A stretch of DNA of 64,000 bases from positions 13,559 to 77,558 of the forward strand of contig DGYA01000001.1 of assembly GCA_002396505.1 (NCBI GenBank), written 5' to 3'. The stretch is from Cyanobacteria bacterium UBA5018 (GTDB lineage: Bacteria > Cyanobacteriota > Cyanobacteriia > PCC-6307 > Cyanobiaceae). The position numbers were made by a program, and so were the translations under genes. The notes below the pieces were generated by a model. It worked only from the letters and a program-made list of their open reading frames with translations. It was not told the DNA's origin and ran no database searches. Of this stretch, positions 7,239 through 17,192 are shown one piece after another. Within the stretch, counting starts at the first letter, position 1, and the number at the start of each line of letters is the position of its first letter.

Positions 7239-8618
7239 ATGCAGCGCCTGCTCGTCTATGGCGGCGTTGGCCTGGTCAGCGCCGGCCTCACCTTGTTGGG
7301 GCTGCAGTCTCTTTTGGCGGATCGGTTGGAGCGAGCCGCCCTGGCCAACCTGGCCAACGCCACCAGCCTTAGCTTGCGCCTGGCCGACTTGGCCCTGGAA
7401 CGATTTCCCCGAGAGGCGGTGGCTGAGATCAGCGGACTCACCCTGGCCGCCACACCTCCGCCGCAACCCAGAGAGGCCGATCCATTGTTAGAGCGGCAAA
7501 GCGCTGGCCTCCAGGCGGAACTCTGTCGGCAATTGGAAACCTGCTTGCCAGTGCTGCCCAGCCAGGCGCCTTACCGAGGGGTATGGGTGGAGCTGCCCTC
7601 CAGCATGGAGACCAGCTGGTTGTTCGCACCGCTGCCGCTCCCCAATCCCTGGCCGCCGCCAACGGAGCTGCTCAGCCTGGCGGTACTGGCGGGATGTCTG
7701 GTGAGCACCACCTTTTATCTGGCCCTGGAGGTGCGGCGGCCCCTGGGGCAACTGCGCCGCAGTCTCAATGCGGTTGATCTCGATGCCAGTTCAGCACCCC
7801 TGCCAGAGCGCGGTACGGCGGCGGTACGCCAGCTCACTGGCCGCTTTAACGCCATGCTGTTGAGGCTGGAGGCGGGGCGTCGCGAGCGGGCCTCGATGTT
7901 GGCCGGCATCGGCCACGACCTGCGCAGCCCGCTGACAAGGCTGCGGCTGCGGCTAAGCCTGGCCGAACAAAGACCGTTGCGCAGCGAAGAACGGCAGCGC
8001 AGCAGGGCCGATCTCGATGCCGCCGATCTCGATGCCTTGGAGCGGATCATCAACCAATTCATTGCCTTTGCCGCTGGCGCCGAGTCAGAAGCGGCGCTGC
8101 TAGTGCCCCTCGATCAATTGGTGGGCGAGGCGCTGGCGGCGGTCTCGGCTCCGATTGAGCTGAGGCTCGTGCCGCTGGAGCGGTGGGTGCGGCCGATCGG
8201 CCTCAGCCGGGCGCTTGCCAATCTGGCTGACAATGCATTGAGCCACGGCAAACCGCCATTGCTGGTGGTACTGGAACCAATCGGCGATCAGGGCTTCCGG
8301 ATCAGCTTGGCCGACTGCGGCGAGGGTATTCCGCCAGGCCTTTGGCAGCAGGCGATCGAACCCTTTCAACGCCTCGATCCGGCCCGGGGAAATACCGGAC
8401 ATTGCGGCCTGGGACTGGCGATTGTCGAGCGGGTGGCCCGGGCCCATGGGGGCCAACTGAGCTGCCGTGCCCTGCAGCCGAGCCCAGAGCGGCCGCAGCG
8501 CTTTGCAGTGGAGTTCAGCGGCTGGTCACAACCTGTCACAACTGCGCTGGGGGCAGTCATACCTCAGTCACATTTGAGCTCCAGGCTGGATTTGACCTCA
8601 AAGAGCAAAGCTCAATGA
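7239..8618 (+). CDS. Sensor histidine kinase, EnvZ-like, orphan
   Basis: About 459 residues. An N-terminal membrane helix (LLVYGGVGLVSAGLTLLGLQ), a roughly 130-residue periplasmic sensor region and a second helix (LLSLAVLAGCLVSTTFYLAL) are followed by a HAMP-like segment. The kinase core has H-box GHDLRSPLTRLRLR (the phosphorylated His), N-box NLADNALSHG, G1 DCGEGIPPG and G2 GHCGLGLAIVERVARAHGG. This is the HisKA/HATPase arrangement of EnvZ-type kinases acting in the plasma membrane. ATG 7239 is used; TTG 7215 is also open. No response regulator lies nearby. The stop codon overlaps the ATG of the next gene in an ATGA (8615-8618), so the small secreted protein that follows is probably translationally coupled and may be part of the same signalling unit. 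Confidence 0.92.
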   Translation: MQRLLVYGGVGLVSAGLTLLGLQSLLADRLERAALANLANATSLSLRLADLALERFPREAVAEISGLTLAATPPPQPREADPLLERQSAGLQAELCRQLETCLPVLPSQAPYRGVWVELPSSMETSWLFAPLPLPNPWPPPTELLSLAVLAGCLVSTTFYLALEVRRPLGQLRRSLNAVDLDASSAPLPERGTAAVRQLTGRFNAMLLRLEAGRRERASMLAGIGHDLRSPLTRLRLRLSLAEQRPLRSEERQRSRADLDAADLDALERIINQFIAFAAGAESEAALLVPLDQLVGEALAAVSAPIELRLVPLERWVRPIGLSRALANLADNALSHGKPPLLVVLEPIGDQGFRISLADCGEGIPPGLWQQAIEPFQRLDPARGNTGHCGLGLAIVERVARAHGGQLSCRALQPSPERPQRFAVEFSGWSQPVTTALGAVIPQSHLSSRLDLTSKSKAQ

Positions 8619-9106
8619 TCGAACAATCAACTAACTCAAGAACGACAAGATTTTGGCTATTCAACCGTGGTGGTGGGCGAGCTGCTGCCATGGTGGCGGC
8701 CCTGGTGCTGGGCGTGAGCGGCCCGATAGCCTTCAGTGGCGCCAGTGCTTCTGCCCAGACGATCTGGGGCGAGAGCGGAGCGCGCAGGCTGCAGTCGATG
8801 CCCAAGCTCACCCCAGAGCAGCAAAAGAAGCTGTTCCCTGGCCGCAAGGAACTACTGCTGAAAGAGCATCAGGAGCGGATTGCGCTGCTCCAGAAAAGCC
8901 AGAGCTGTGTGGGAGCAGCCACCAATAGCGATGCCTTGAAGACCTGCTTAATCGAAGACCGCAAGGCCAACACCGAACTGCGCAGGCGCATGCACGAACA
9001 GATCCGGCAGCTCTACGAACGCAATGGTATCCAACTGCCCCCGCCCGGCCCAGCAAAGGAGCGCCGCGGCGAACCCGGTGGCAGGGGAGCAGCTCTAGAG
9101 CCCTAG
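8615..9106 (+). CDS. Small secreted protein coupled to histidine kinase
   Basis: 163 residues. The N-terminus has a basic start, a hydrophobic core (AAAMVAALVLGVSGPIAF) and a probable signal peptidase site after SASAQ, so it is likely exported to the periplasm. The mature part is helical and charged (KLTPEQQKKLFPGRKELLLK, LRRRMHEQIRQLYERNGIQL) with two cysteines (QSCVGA and KTCLIE) that could form a disulfide, and a Pro/Gly-rich end. The pattern recalls periplasmic CpxP/Spy-type helical proteins only in general character; no family motif is claimed. ATG overlaps the kinase stop (ATGA), the strongest evidence that 8615 is the real start and that the two proteins are produced together. Confidence 0.75.
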   Translation: MIEQSTNSRTTRFWLFNRGGGRAAAMVAALVLGVSGPIAFSGASASAQTIWGESGARRLQSMPKLTPEQQKKLFPGRKELLLKEHQERIALLQKSQSCVGAATNSDALKTCLIEDRKANTELRRRMHEQIRQLYERNGIQLPPPGPAKERRGEPGGRGAALEP

Positions 9107-9254
9107 GCAGCATGGGGCTGATGGGCCCAGAATGAATTGGCGGTTTCAGAGGATCACAGCCTGAAGCAAACGAGCAAAGTCCGGTGGTGAGACGTCCGCA
9201 AGCCGCCTCAGAATCCAGCCATGTCCCGCAACTTCCCACAACTGTGCCGCAGTT

Positions 9255-9947
9255 GTGCTGGATCGATCCCCTGGTGAAGCCCCCCTGGTGAAGCCCTCAG
9301 TCAGCTCACTCACCGTTGCCACTGCGCAGATCGCCGGCGCGGATCGGCCCAGCACCAGGGATATACCCCTGGTGCTTGTGCATGGACTTTGGGATACCCC
9401 ATCCCTGTTTGATCCGCTCAAGGCAGCATTGGCGGGCAGGCGCCAGCCCCTGTTGATTCCCTATCTCCCGCAGCATTGGGGTGCTAGCTCCTTAGCCGAG
9501 CTGGCAGGTCTGCTAGGTAGCCACATCGATGCCGCCTTTGGCGTCGATCAACCCATCGACCTACTTGGTTTTTCGATGGGAGGAGTAGTTGGCCGTTACT
9601 GGATTCAACTGCTGGGGGGGCACTGCCGTACGCGACGCCTGTTCAGTGTAGGCAGCCCCCACAAAGGAACCTGGGCAGCTATACCAGTGCCGGCCTTTCT
9701 GCTGCGGGGCATCGCCGATATGAAACCAGGCAGTGCCTTGCTGCAGCTTCTCGACAGGGATCTATCCCGCCTGCAAGGGGTAGATTGCCGCAGCTATTAC
9801 TGCCCCAACGACCTCACCGTATTTCCAGGCTGGCGGGCGACACTGCCCCTAGGCCCAAGTTTGGCCATACCAGTAGGCAGCCATCGGCAACTGATCACCC
9901 ATCCAATGGCCCTAGAAATCCTTTGCCGTGATCTACTAATACCTTGA
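9255..9947 (+). CDS. Alpha/beta hydrolase, triacylglycerol-lipase/PGAP1-like
   Basis: 230 residues of a compact lipase-type hydrolase. LVLVHGLWDTPSLFDPL holds the oxyanion HG motif, and DLLGFSMGGVVGRYWIQLLGG is the nucleophile elbow (GFSMGG, serine about residue 107). SVGSPHKGT follows, as in EstA/lipase class 2 proteins. A late PVGSHRQLITHPMAL supplies the catalytic His. There is no obvious signal peptide, so it is likely cytoplasmic or membrane-associated, acting on lipid or acyl esters. The frame starts with GTG 9255; GTG 9288 is equally possible. No operon partner is evident: about 330 bases without a gene follow. Confidence 0.85.
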   Translation: MLDRSPGEAPLVKPSVSSLTVATAQIAGADRPSTRDIPLVLVHGLWDTPSLFDPLKAALAGRRQPLLIPYLPQHWGASSLAELAGLLGSHIDAAFGVDQPIDLLGFSMGGVVGRYWIQLLGGHCRTRRLFSVGSPHKGTWAAIPVPAFLLRGIADMKPGSALLQLLDRDLSRLQGVDCRSYYCPNDLTVFPGWRATLPLGPSLAIPVGSHRQLITHPMALEILCRDLLIP

Positions 9948-10273
9948 GCAACGGAGCAATGCCGATCAGCCCGCACTTACGGGGGCGAGGCGGTCGCAAA
10001 GACCCAAAGGGCCCACTTGGTGAGTTTTAGGCCATGGCAGATCTTGCCTGGCTGGGGCCAAAACATGACAGGAGCCTGCCGATCAAGGCAGATGGCCATT
10101 TTGACCTTAGCCAGACGGGCTACGGGCCCTCGGGACGCCCCTGAACCACGGGTCAATCAGAGGCAAGCCTTAATTCCCAGAGTCGCCTGAAACGGGCTGA
10201 TTGCACTGCCCAGCTGGCTAAGGGTGCACAGATGCATTAAAATCTATGAAGGTTTCATTGCAACCGACTTTCC
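9948..10273. other. Intergenic region without recognisable gene
   Basis: About 326 bases of mixed composition. I find no open frame with family resemblance, no tRNA-like cloverleaf and no strong terminator. A possible -10-like element (TAAAAT near 10239-10244) lies about 30 bases upstream of the next gene. A small noncoding RNA cannot be excluded. Confidence 0.4.
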
Positions 10274-10747
10274 GTGGGCTTGTCTCGAATTTCCCTGCTG
10301 CTAGCAGCTGATATAATGATTAGTTCAGGAGTGGCCAACGCGGCGCCAACCTGCACCTTTCTGCAGCCAATCGGCGGCGACGGCAACAGCCCGATTGTGA
10401 CCAAGAAGCTGAGCCGCGCCAAGGTAATGCCCTTCGCAAAAACAAATTGGAATACCGATTTTACCGTAAATCAACCCTACACTAGTTTTAAGTTTTTCTT
10501 TACGGCAGACACCTCCGATGCTAAGGCCAAGTATCCGGTGGAAGGCTTCATGAAATTCAGCGACGGCACTAGCCTTCAGGTAATCAATGAGAACATGAGC
10601 CCTCCCATTGGCAGCGGGCGCATGTTTGGCCCATTCGCGGCAGTTCCGGGCAAGCAAGCCAGTCAAATGAACTTTAAGGTGGGTGATAGCAGCAACCCGG
10701 CAGCGATTGGCTTTAGCTATAGGATTTCAGTTCAGGGCTGCCGCTGA
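10274..10747 (+). CDS. Secreted protein of unknown function
   Basis: 157 residues starting at GTG 10274. A signal peptide is clear: LSRISLLLAADIMISSGVANA with an AxA cleavage site before APTCTFLQP. The mature part of about 133 residues is rich in beta-forming and polar residues (FTVNQPYTSFKFFFTADT, VEGFMKFSDGTSLQVINENM) and has one Cys near each end (PTCTF and QGCR) that could close a disulfide. The composition suggests a small beta-sandwich exported protein. The codon choice is less GC-rich than its neighbours, a weak sign of transfer. It lies four bases before the DUF1400 hydrolase and is probably co-transcribed with it. No family recognised. Confidence 0.75.
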   Translation: MGLSRISLLLAADIMISSGVANAAPTCTFLQPIGGDGNSPIVTKKLSRAKVMPFAKTNWNTDFTVNQPYTSFKFFFTADTSDAKAKYPVEGFMKFSDGTSLQVINENMSPPIGSGRMFGPFAAVPGKQASQMNFKVGDSSNPAAIGFSYRISVQGCR

Positions 10748-10751
10748 TTCC

Positions 10752-12326
10752 ATGGCCCTTTCACCCCTGCCTGCTTCCATGACCTGCGAACCTCGGCGCC
10801 GCCTGCGCCGCACCGCCCGCAGTATCACCCAGGCGGGGGTGTTAGCGCTAGCTACGACTTTGCCGTTATGGGGGCCTTCCGCTCAAGCCCTTGAACAGGT
10901 GATCATTAAAGTGCCGCTGCTGGAGACCAGCATCACGGTAGATCTAAATGAACTAACGGATCCGAACCTCCTGGTGAGGGGAAATAGTGATTTAGCCGAA
11001 TTAGACCGGGCCAGTAACGGTGCCATCGGTCGCAAATTGATCGAACTTCTAAATGCTCCGGTGCCACTGAGCCTTGCCCAAGTAGCCGATGGTTCAGTGG
11101 GTTCCCCTCTATTGGAGCAGGCCCTGCTGGTGCTCTCCTCGTTCGGCAGTATTCAAGGACGTAGCCCAGATCTCAGCGGCCGCACCCTTCAGGAGGCTTT
11201 TCGCAAAGCTTCCATCAATGGCGAACCCAGCCTGCTGGCCTTGATGAAGGCGATCCCCGGAAAATCTGTCACCTTGGATTTGGGTCGGGCCCGCTTCATC
11301 ATCGAACAGATGCAAAGGCAGCACCGCCGCGCCGAAGCCCTGTTGAAATCCACCCCAGCAGTTACTGTCACAGCGGCAACTGGTGATTCTCTACCGCTGC
11401 AACGCTCGGAAGTTCAGCTGGCGGTGCCCCACCGGAAAGAGCCGCTCAAGTTGCTATTGCTAAGGCCCACTCGCGGAGGAAACGGTCATTTGGTGGTGAT
11501 CTCCCATGGTCTTTGGGATGGGCCAGAGAGTTTTGAGGGCTGGGCAAGGCTGCTGGCGGGTCAGGGCTACAGCGTGGTGTTGCCCTATCACCCCGGCAGC
11601 GATAGCAGCCAGCAGCAGGCCATGCTCAGCGGCCAAGTACCGCCACCTGGTCCGGAAGAACTAGAACTGCGGCCCCGCGATATCAGTGCCGTAATTGACG
11701 CAGTAGCCGCTGGGCGGCTACCAAGTTTTGCTGGAGTAAGGGGTGATCGGGTAGTGGTGATTGGCCATTCATGGGGGGCCACCACCACCCTGCAGCTGGC
11801 CGGAGTCAAACCCAGCGATACCCTGCTGCGCTCCCGCTGCTCCGACCTCAACGACCCAGAACGCAACCTCAGTTGGACACTGCAGTGTAGTTGGCTAAAG
11901 GGGGTTCGTCGCGGTGCCATACAGGATGCACGGGTGATTTCGGTGGTAGCCGTAAGTCCGCCAACTTCGCTCTTGTTTGATCAAGGGGCAGCCCAGGGCA
12001 TGACCGGCCGGGTGCTATTGGTGAGCGGCAGCCATGACTGGGTGGTACCGCCCGACCCAGAAGCGATTAACCCCATGGCCCGCAGTAGAGCCCTGGGCAA
12101 CCGGCTGGTGCTAGCCAAAGGTGGCGATCACTTCAACCTAAGGCCTGGCACCAGTGCCGATGGTGGCGTTCTTGGCCCATTGATCCTGGCTTGGACAAAG
12201 GGTTCGTTTGCGGCAGGCGCTGGCGTGAGACCCGCCCCTAACGCCAGCTCATTCATAACTGATTCAGGCTGGGGCAACAGCCAAATCCCCCTAAGAGACG
12301 TCACAACTCGCCTTGGCACTAATTAA
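10752..12326 (+). CDS. Alpha/beta hydrolase with DUF1400 N-terminal domain, exported
   Basis: About 524 residues. A twin-basic N-terminus ([10 protein letters not shown]) and hydrophobic core ending ...GPSAQA suggest export. The next 110 residues ([40 protein letters not shown]) match the DUF1400 domain, known from cyanobacterial hydrolases. The catalytic domain has [21 protein letters not shown] and the nucleophile elbow [18 protein letters not shown]. It also has [15 protein letters not shown] for the acid and GGDHFNL for the His. It resembles secreted lipase/platelet-activating-factor acetylhydrolase-like enzymes, so an ester substrate is likely. ATG 10752 is used; ATG 10779 is also possible. 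It follows the small secreted protein almost directly. Confidence 0.88.
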   Translation: MALSPLPASMTCEPRRRLRRTARSITQAGVLALATTLPLWGPSAQALEQVIIKVPLLETSITVDLNELTDPNLLVRGNSDLAELDRASNGAIGRKLIELLNAPVPLSLAQVADGSVGSPLLEQALLVLSSFGSIQGRSPDLSGRTLQEAFRKASINGEPSLLALMKAIPGKSVTLDLGRARFIIEQMQRQHRRAEALLKSTPAVTVTAATGDSLPLQRSEVQLAVPHRKEPLKLLLLRPTRGGNGHLVVISHGLWDGPESFEGWARLLAGQGYSVVLPYHPGSDSSQQQAMLSGQVPPPGPEELELRPRDISAVIDAVAAGRLPSFAGVRGDRVVVIGHSWGATTTLQLAGVKPSDTLLRSRCSDLNDPERNLSWTLQCSWLKGVRRGAIQDARVISVVAVSPPTSLLFDQGAAQGMTGRVLLVSGSHDWVVPPDPEAINPMARSRALGNRLVLAKGGDHFNLRPGTSADGGVLGPLILAWTKGSFAAGAGVRPAPNASSFITDSGWGNSQIPLRDVTTRLGTN

Positions 12327-12337
12327 GCATTTGTACA

Positions 12338-12775
12338 GTGCTTAATTTTAACCGAATCAGACTGATAGCGGTGGGGAAGGTACGCAAGAGCTGGATTCGC
12401 GAGGGTATTGCCCTGTTGCTAAAACGCCTACCTGGGCTGAGCATCTTGGAACTACGTGATGGGGGCATGGAGCGGGAAGCCGGTGCCGTGTTGCTGGCAA
12501 TCAAGCCCGATGAGCAACTTGTTGTTCTCAGTGAAGAGGGGGAATGTTTAACCTCAGTGAAGTTTGCCCAGAAGTTGTCTCAGCTGGGGTCTGACCGCCT
12601 GGCCTTTGTGATTGGCGGCGCCGGCGGCATAGATGCATCACTAAAAGAGAAAGCCGCCTGGTGCCTCAGCCTCTCACCGATGACATTCCCCCACGAACTA
12701 GCAAGATTGATACTACTAGAACAAATCTATCGGGCCCAGTCGATCCTACAAGGAGGCCCTTATCACCGAGAATGA
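12338..12775 (+). CDS. rlmH: 23S rRNA (pseudouridine1915-N3)-methyltransferase
   Basis: 145 residues of the SPOUT/RlmH (formerly YbeA) family. [19 protein letters not shown] is the N-terminal strand-helix. [17 protein letters not shown] and [17 protein letters not shown] form the SAM-binding trefoil knot (GGxxG). [20 protein letters not shown] with the terminal GGPYHRE is the diagnostic C-terminus. The enzyme methylates pseudouridine 1915 in helix 69 of 23S rRNA in assembled ribosomes. GTG 12338 gives the expected length. It follows the DUF1400 hydrolase by 11 bases and may be read from the same transcript. Confidence 0.96.
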   Translation: MLNFNRIRLIAVGKVRKSWIREGIALLLKRLPGLSILELRDGGMEREAGAVLLAIKPDEQLVVLSEEGECLTSVKFAQKLSQLGSDRLAFVIGGAGGIDASLKEKAAWCLSLSPMTFPHELARLILLEQIYRAQSILQGGPYHRE

Positions 12776-13036
12776 GAGGTAAAAAATTCTCGTAAACGAC
12801 ATCAATATCAAAACATTGAGGGAACTTCAAAATTTCAAGTCTCGCGATCTAGCGACGAGAGAATGCTATCAATCTCTGCGCGCCTCCAGACTCGCAGGGT
12901 TGAGCTCGGCTGGTAGGGAATTGGCTAAAATCGGTTGAGATGACCTTAGATGAACTTGGATAAGATAAGACAAAATAGTAATGGTCTCCATCTTAGGAGT
13001 GCCAACATGCAACAGCGGCGGGGCAATGGCAGCAGA

Positions 13037-15280
13037 TCAGACTGTCACTAAGCCAGAATGGCGAATCAAGGCCTCGCTATTGGCAGGGCGACCTCGAAAC
13101 TGCTCATACACTTCGGCGGGGGAACGGCTGCCACCTAAGCTCAACACAGTGGCCCGAAAACGTCTGCCGATGGCAACAATTTCATCCTCCTGGTCAAGGC
13201 CTACCTCTTCAAAAGCACTGAAGGCATCGGCACTTAATACCTCAGCCCACTTGTAGGAATAGTAGCCAGCGGCATATCCTCCGGCAAATATATGACTGAA
13301 GGCGCAGAGGAAGGCGTCTTCTTTAATTGGTTCCAGTATGGTGGTGCTAGGGGCCAACTTACGCCTTAGTTGATCAGGTGTTTCACCACTGGTGGGACTC
13401 CAGCTACTGTGCAGCCTCAGGTCAGTTAACGCTAAATGGACCTGCCGCAAGGTGGCAGAGCCACCCATAAAGGTGCGGGCGGCCAGCAATTTTTGATACT
13501 CCTCTTCCGGCAGGGGAGCGCCGCTCTGCCAATGGCGGGCCATGCCAAACAAGGTGGCCCGATCATAACACCAGTTCTCCATAAACTGACTGGGAAGCTC
13601 TACTGCATCCCACTCCACCTGGTTGATCCCAGCAGCTTGAGGTCGATCCACGGTGGTGAGCATGTGCTGTAGGCCGTGGCCAAATTCGTGAAAGAGCGTT
13701 TCTACTTCATCAAATGTCATCAGGCTAGGAGTATCTCCAAGCGGTGGGCTCTGGTTGCAAATCAGATAAGCAACCGGCAGCACTGGTGCGCCGCTGCCAC
13801 TGATACCTCGCCCCAAACACTCATCCATCCAGGCACCGCCCCGCTTACTACCGGGCCTGCTAAAGGGATCAAGATAGAAGGAAGCCAGGGGCAGTTTGCT
13901 GGCAGCATCGAGTACATGAAAAAAGCGAACATCGGCATGCCATCGTGGTGCCAGATTTTTGCAAATTTTATTATCACCAGCTAACTCCTCACCGGTTTGA
14001 TTTTCGCCGGTTTGATTAATGCTATTTGGATTGCTGACAGCGAGATCGCTGCCATCTATATTTTCGACAGTCAGATCATTCGCGGCCAGGTTATCGCCAT
14101 GAACTTGATCGGCATCGACAATGCGAATATCAAAAAGTCTCTGGCAGAGCTGAAACAGGCCCTGCAGCACCTGCTGAAGTGGAAAGTAGGGCCTTAAGGC
14201 CTCGCTATCCAGCTCAAAGCTCTCTTGGCGCAGCAGTTCAGACCAGTAACTAAAGTCCCATGGCTTAAAGTCCTCTGCCTCTGGGCAGCCATGGCGCTGG
14301 GCACAAGCCCGCAGTTGTGCTAATTCAGCCTGGGCCACTGGATAGGCTGCTGCTCGCAGTTCCTCCAGTAGCTGTTCCACCTCTGCCACAGAATCAGCCA
14401 TCTTGGCGGCCAGGCTCACTTCCGCCCAGTTTGCATAGCCTAATAGCTGGGCTTGCCGCAGCCGTAAACTAAGAATCTGCTCAATCAAGGGCAGATTGTT
14501 TAAATCACCGCTGGCGGCCCTACTCACCTGGGCGCGATACACTTGTTCGCGTAGGTCACGCCGCTGGCTGTATTTGAGAAATGGCACTAGCCGAGGCATA
14601 TCCAAACCCATCCGCCAGCCAGTCTCGCCGGCTTGCTGGGCCGCATCGGCCAGCAACTGACAAAGACTGGCTGGCAAACCGGCCAGGTCAGCTGCTTCGC
14701 TGAGGTTGAGACTCCAACCGTTGGTGGCATCAAGCACGTTATTTCCATACTGGGAGGCCAACTGGGCCAGGGTGGCGGTAGCGGCATTGAACTCCTGCTG
14801 CTCTGCTCCCTCCAGGCCCACCCCCCGCAACTGCATATCCCGCAGTTCCGCCGCCACAATGCGCCGCTGGGTGGTATCAAGGTTTTGATCCCCAGCCTGC
14901 AGTTGTTCCAGAGCTCTGTAAATAATGCGTGATTGGCCCACCCGATTGCCAAAAGCCACTACTGCAGCCTGCTGGCTTTGGTGGGCTTGGCGCAGTTCCG
15001 GCGTATTACACACCCCATTTAGATGGCTAACCACCCCCCAACTCCAGCGCAATCTTTCGCCGAGCAAGTGCAGAGGCTGCATCACCTCGTCCCAAACCAA
15101 GGCTGAATCGCCAGATAAAAGTTGATCAAGCCGACCTTCCAATGCCGTCAGTTCAGCATTAAGTTGTTCCAACAGCAGGGGAATACCCTGGTTTACCTGA
15201 TCAGGATTTATATCTTGAAATTCAGGCAATCCAGCGCCCGCCAGGAGTGGCAGTGCAGGAAGGGTGGCTGAGCTGTTCAT
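13037..15280 (-). CDS. prlC: M3 family oligopeptidase (oligopeptidase A-like)
   Basis: 747 residues, a zinc metallopeptidase of the M3A family. The catalytic HEFGHGLQHML (HExxH) is followed by the downstream Glu within VEWDAVELPSQFMENW, and the FAGGYAAGYYSYKWAEVLSADAF segment is typical. It degrades oligopeptides in the cytoplasm, including processed signal or transit peptides. Oligopeptidase A is normally about 680-700 residues. Here about 50 extra residues lie near 400-450 (NIDGSDLAVSNPNSINQTGE and similar), rich in Asn, Asp and Gly with internal repetition, inserted just before WHADVRFFHV. ATG 15280 is the start. The symbol is by family only. Confidence 0.93.
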   Translation of the reverse strand: MNSSATLPALPLLAGAGLPEFQDINPDQVNQGIPLLLEQLNAELTALEGRLDQLLSGDSALVWDEVMQPLHLLGERLRWSWGVVSHLNGVCNTPELRQAHQSQQAAVVAFGNRVGQSRIIYRALEQLQAGDQNLDTTQRRIVAAELRDMQLRGVGLEGAEQQEFNAATATLAQLASQYGNNVLDATNGWSLNLSEAADLAGLPASLCQLLADAAQQAGETGWRMGLDMPRLVPFLKYSQRRDLREQVYRAQVSRAASGDLNNLPLIEQILSLRLRQAQLLGYANWAEVSLAAKMADSVAEVEQLLEELRAAAYPVAQAELAQLRACAQRHGCPEAEDFKPWDFSYWSELLRQESFELDSEALRPYFPLQQVLQGLFQLCQRLFDIRIVDADQVHGDNLAANDLTVENIDGSDLAVSNPNSINQTGENQTGEELAGDNKICKNLAPRWHADVRFFHVLDAASKLPLASFYLDPFSRPGSKRGGAWMDECLGRGISGSGAPVLPVAYLICNQSPPLGDTPSLMTFDEVETLFHEFGHGLQHMLTTVDRPQAAGINQVEWDAVELPSQFMENWCYDRATLFGMARHWQSGAPLPEEEYQKLLAARTFMGGSATLRQVHLALTDLRLHSSWSPTSGETPDQLRRKLAPSTTILEPIKEDAFLCAFSHIFAGGYAAGYYSYKWAEVLSADAFSAFEEVGLDQEDEIVAIGRRFRATVLSLGGSRSPAEVYEQFRGRPANSEALIRHSGLVTV

Positions 15281-15404
15281 TTTATCTCCAAAAGGAAGCG
15301 GATAGCTTTTGAGATTAATCTGGATAATCTAAGCCAGATTTGAAAAATCAGCGAACCGGCAGAGGTTTGGCAAAGAAGGTAGCCGGCCAACTGGAGAGCT
15401 GAAA

Positions 15405-15470
15405 GCCCAAGTGAAAGCTCAGGCGAAAGCTCAGGCGAAAGCTCAGCAGAGAAGAGCTGAGGCAAGAACT
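15405..15470. repeat. 12-bp tandem repeat upstream of the M3 peptidase
   Basis: Imperfect copies of GAAAGCTCAGGC lie between ndhD and the M3 peptidase gene. On the minus strand they give a 62-residue frame (15277-15465) with repeated ELSP units. Its composition and repeats suggest it is not a real gene. Confidence 0.75.
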
Positions 15471-17035
15471 CAGCCGAAAGGCAAGTTTATAGTACTAGCT
15501 AACAGGGAAACATTCTCTAAGTTTCGAGCCAGGGCATCGGTGCTCGCTTCATAAACATCGATCGCTACCCGAGGCCAGAAGCCAATAATCAAGGTTGGCA
15601 CTAGCAGGGTGAGGCCAATAAACAGTTCGCGAGGCTTCATGTCTCCCACCACAGCCATGGCTGGGATGCGTGGGCCAAAGAACACCCTGCGGCAGAGACT
15701 GAGCAAGTACACAGGTGTCAACACAAGTCCGATAGCGGCTAGCACGATCGTGATTACTCGAAAGCCAATCGTGAACTGTTCGCTCTGGGTGATCCCCAGA
15801 AAAACTGTGATCTCACTGACAAATCCACTCATGCCTGGCAGGGCCAAGGAAGCCAGGGAGCTGGCCAGAAAAAAGGCAAAGGTAATCGGCAGGGCCTTGG
15901 CAAGGCCGCCCATATTGGGAATAGATAGAGTTTTGGTGCGCTCGTAGAAGACGCCGGTAATAAAAAACATTGCCGCCGCAATCAAACCATGGCTAATCAT
16001 TTGCAACATGGCACCACTAATGCCCAGGGCATCTATGGCGCCAATACCCAGTAGCACAAAACCCATATGGCTGACTGAACTGCAGGCGATGCGGCGCTTG
16101 ACGTTGTCCTGGGCAAAGGCATTAAGAGCGCCATAAACAATATTTACAATTCCCAAAACTATCAGAGCAGGCGCAATAATTAAATGGGCTTCCGGCAACA
16201 TCTGCACGTTAAATCGCAACAGGGCATAGCCACCCATCTTTAAAAGCACACCAGCCAGCAGCATTGATACCGGTGCATTCGCCTCTCCATGGGCATCGGC
16301 TAGCCAAGTATGCAAAGGGAAAATCGGCAATTTCACGCCAAAGCCGATCAAAAATCCCAGATAACAAAGCAACCCGAAGCTACCGCCAGCGGATCTAGCC
16401 GCCAGCTCCGAGAGGTTGAGAGTGAATTGATCACCTGATAGGGCTAGAGCTAAGCCGCTGATCAGGATTAACAGCGAGGCTGTGGCGGTATAAAGGATGA
16501 ATTTTGTGGCAGCGTATTGACGCTGCTGACCGCCCCAAATGGCAATCAGCAAATAGACAGGCACCAATTCCAGTTCCCAGGCCAGGAAAAAAAGTAAAAA
16601 GTCTTGGGAAAGGAATACTAATGACTGGGCCGATGCCTGTACCAGCAGTAGACCAAAATAGAGCTTGGTCTTGCGATTTACATTCCAACTGGCGGCAACC
16701 GACAGCAGGGTAACCAGACCAGATAACAACACCAGCGGTGCCGATAGCCCATCGGCAGCCAGGGACCACTCCAGTCCCAGGGAAGGTAGCCAGCTGAGCC
16801 GCTCCACCAACTGCAGCTCGCTGAGCTGACCGTCGAAGTGGCGGCTAAAGGCCACCAACATCAACACCAGATCCGCGAACAGCACCCCCAGGGCGATCGT
16901 GCGCGGCCAGCGCGGATCGGTGCCATCGCCGGGCAGCAGCGGCATCACCAGCGAAAAGGCCGCTGGCAGCAGCGTGATCAAACTCAGCCAGGGAAAGGCG
17001 GAGGACGCGGCCGACATGGGCAGGATTGCGTCCAT
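15470..17035 (-). CDS. ndhD: NAD(P)H-quinone oxidoreductase chain 4 (NdhD)
   Basis: About 521 residues and some 14 membrane helices, in the NuoM/NdhD proton-pumping antiporter-like family. [20 protein letters not shown] contains the key Glu of helix 5, and [20 protein letters not shown] the key Lys and the conserved HTWLxDAH motif. [15 protein letters not shown] and [10 protein letters not shown] follow. It is part of the NDH-1 membrane arm in the thylakoid, used for cyclic electron flow and respiration. It resembles NdhD1/NdhD2 rather than the CO2-uptake forms D3/D4 as judged by eye. It is diverged from the NdhD1 sequence I remember, so a second NdhD copy (NdhD2) is plausible. ATG 17035 is used; GTG 17038 precedes it directly. 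Confidence 0.93.
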   Translation of the reverse strand: MDAILPMSAASSAFPWLSLITLLPAAFSLVMPLLPGDGTDPRWPRTIALGVLFADLVLMLVAFSRHFDGQLSELQLVERLSWLPSLGLEWSLAADGLSAPLVLLSGLVTLLSVAASWNVNRKTKLYFGLLLVQASAQSLVFLSQDFLLFFLAWELELVPVYLLIAIWGGQQRQYAATKFILYTATASLLILISGLALALSGDQFTLNLSELAARSAGGSFGLLCYLGFLIGFGVKLPIFPLHTWLADAHGEANAPVSMLLAGVLLKMGGYALLRFNVQMLPEAHLIIAPALIVLGIVNIVYGALNAFAQDNVKRRIACSSVSHMGFVLLGIGAIDALGISGAMLQMISHGLIAAAMFFITGVFYERTKTLSIPNMGGLAKALPITFAFFLASSLASLALPGMSGFVSEITVFLGITQSEQFTIGFRVITIVLAAIGLVLTPVYLLSLCRRVFFGPRIPAMAVVGDMKPRELFIGLTLLVPTLIIGFWPRVAIDVYEASTDALARNLENVSLLASTINLPFG

Positions 17036-17192
17036 CACAGGAGAAAGCCGATGGCTGAGAATCTATCAGCGGCAGGGCTAGGCCTAGGCAGAAATACTCA
17101 GTGCGCCAAACTGGATTTCTGGGAGCTAGCCTTGGCGATTGGCCCAGTCGCTACAGGGTTTAAGGGGCCCAAAGGGTTAATGGGACCAGGGT

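Noticed and set aside
9948..10273. Considered a structural RNA (SRP RNA, RNase P RNA or 6S) in this spacer
   Set aside because: None of the conserved landmarks of these RNAs could be found by eye.
15277..15465. 62-residue minus-strand frame between ndhD and the M3 peptidase
   Set aside because: It is built from 12-base repeats and overlaps the peptidase start by four bases; more likely spacer DNA.
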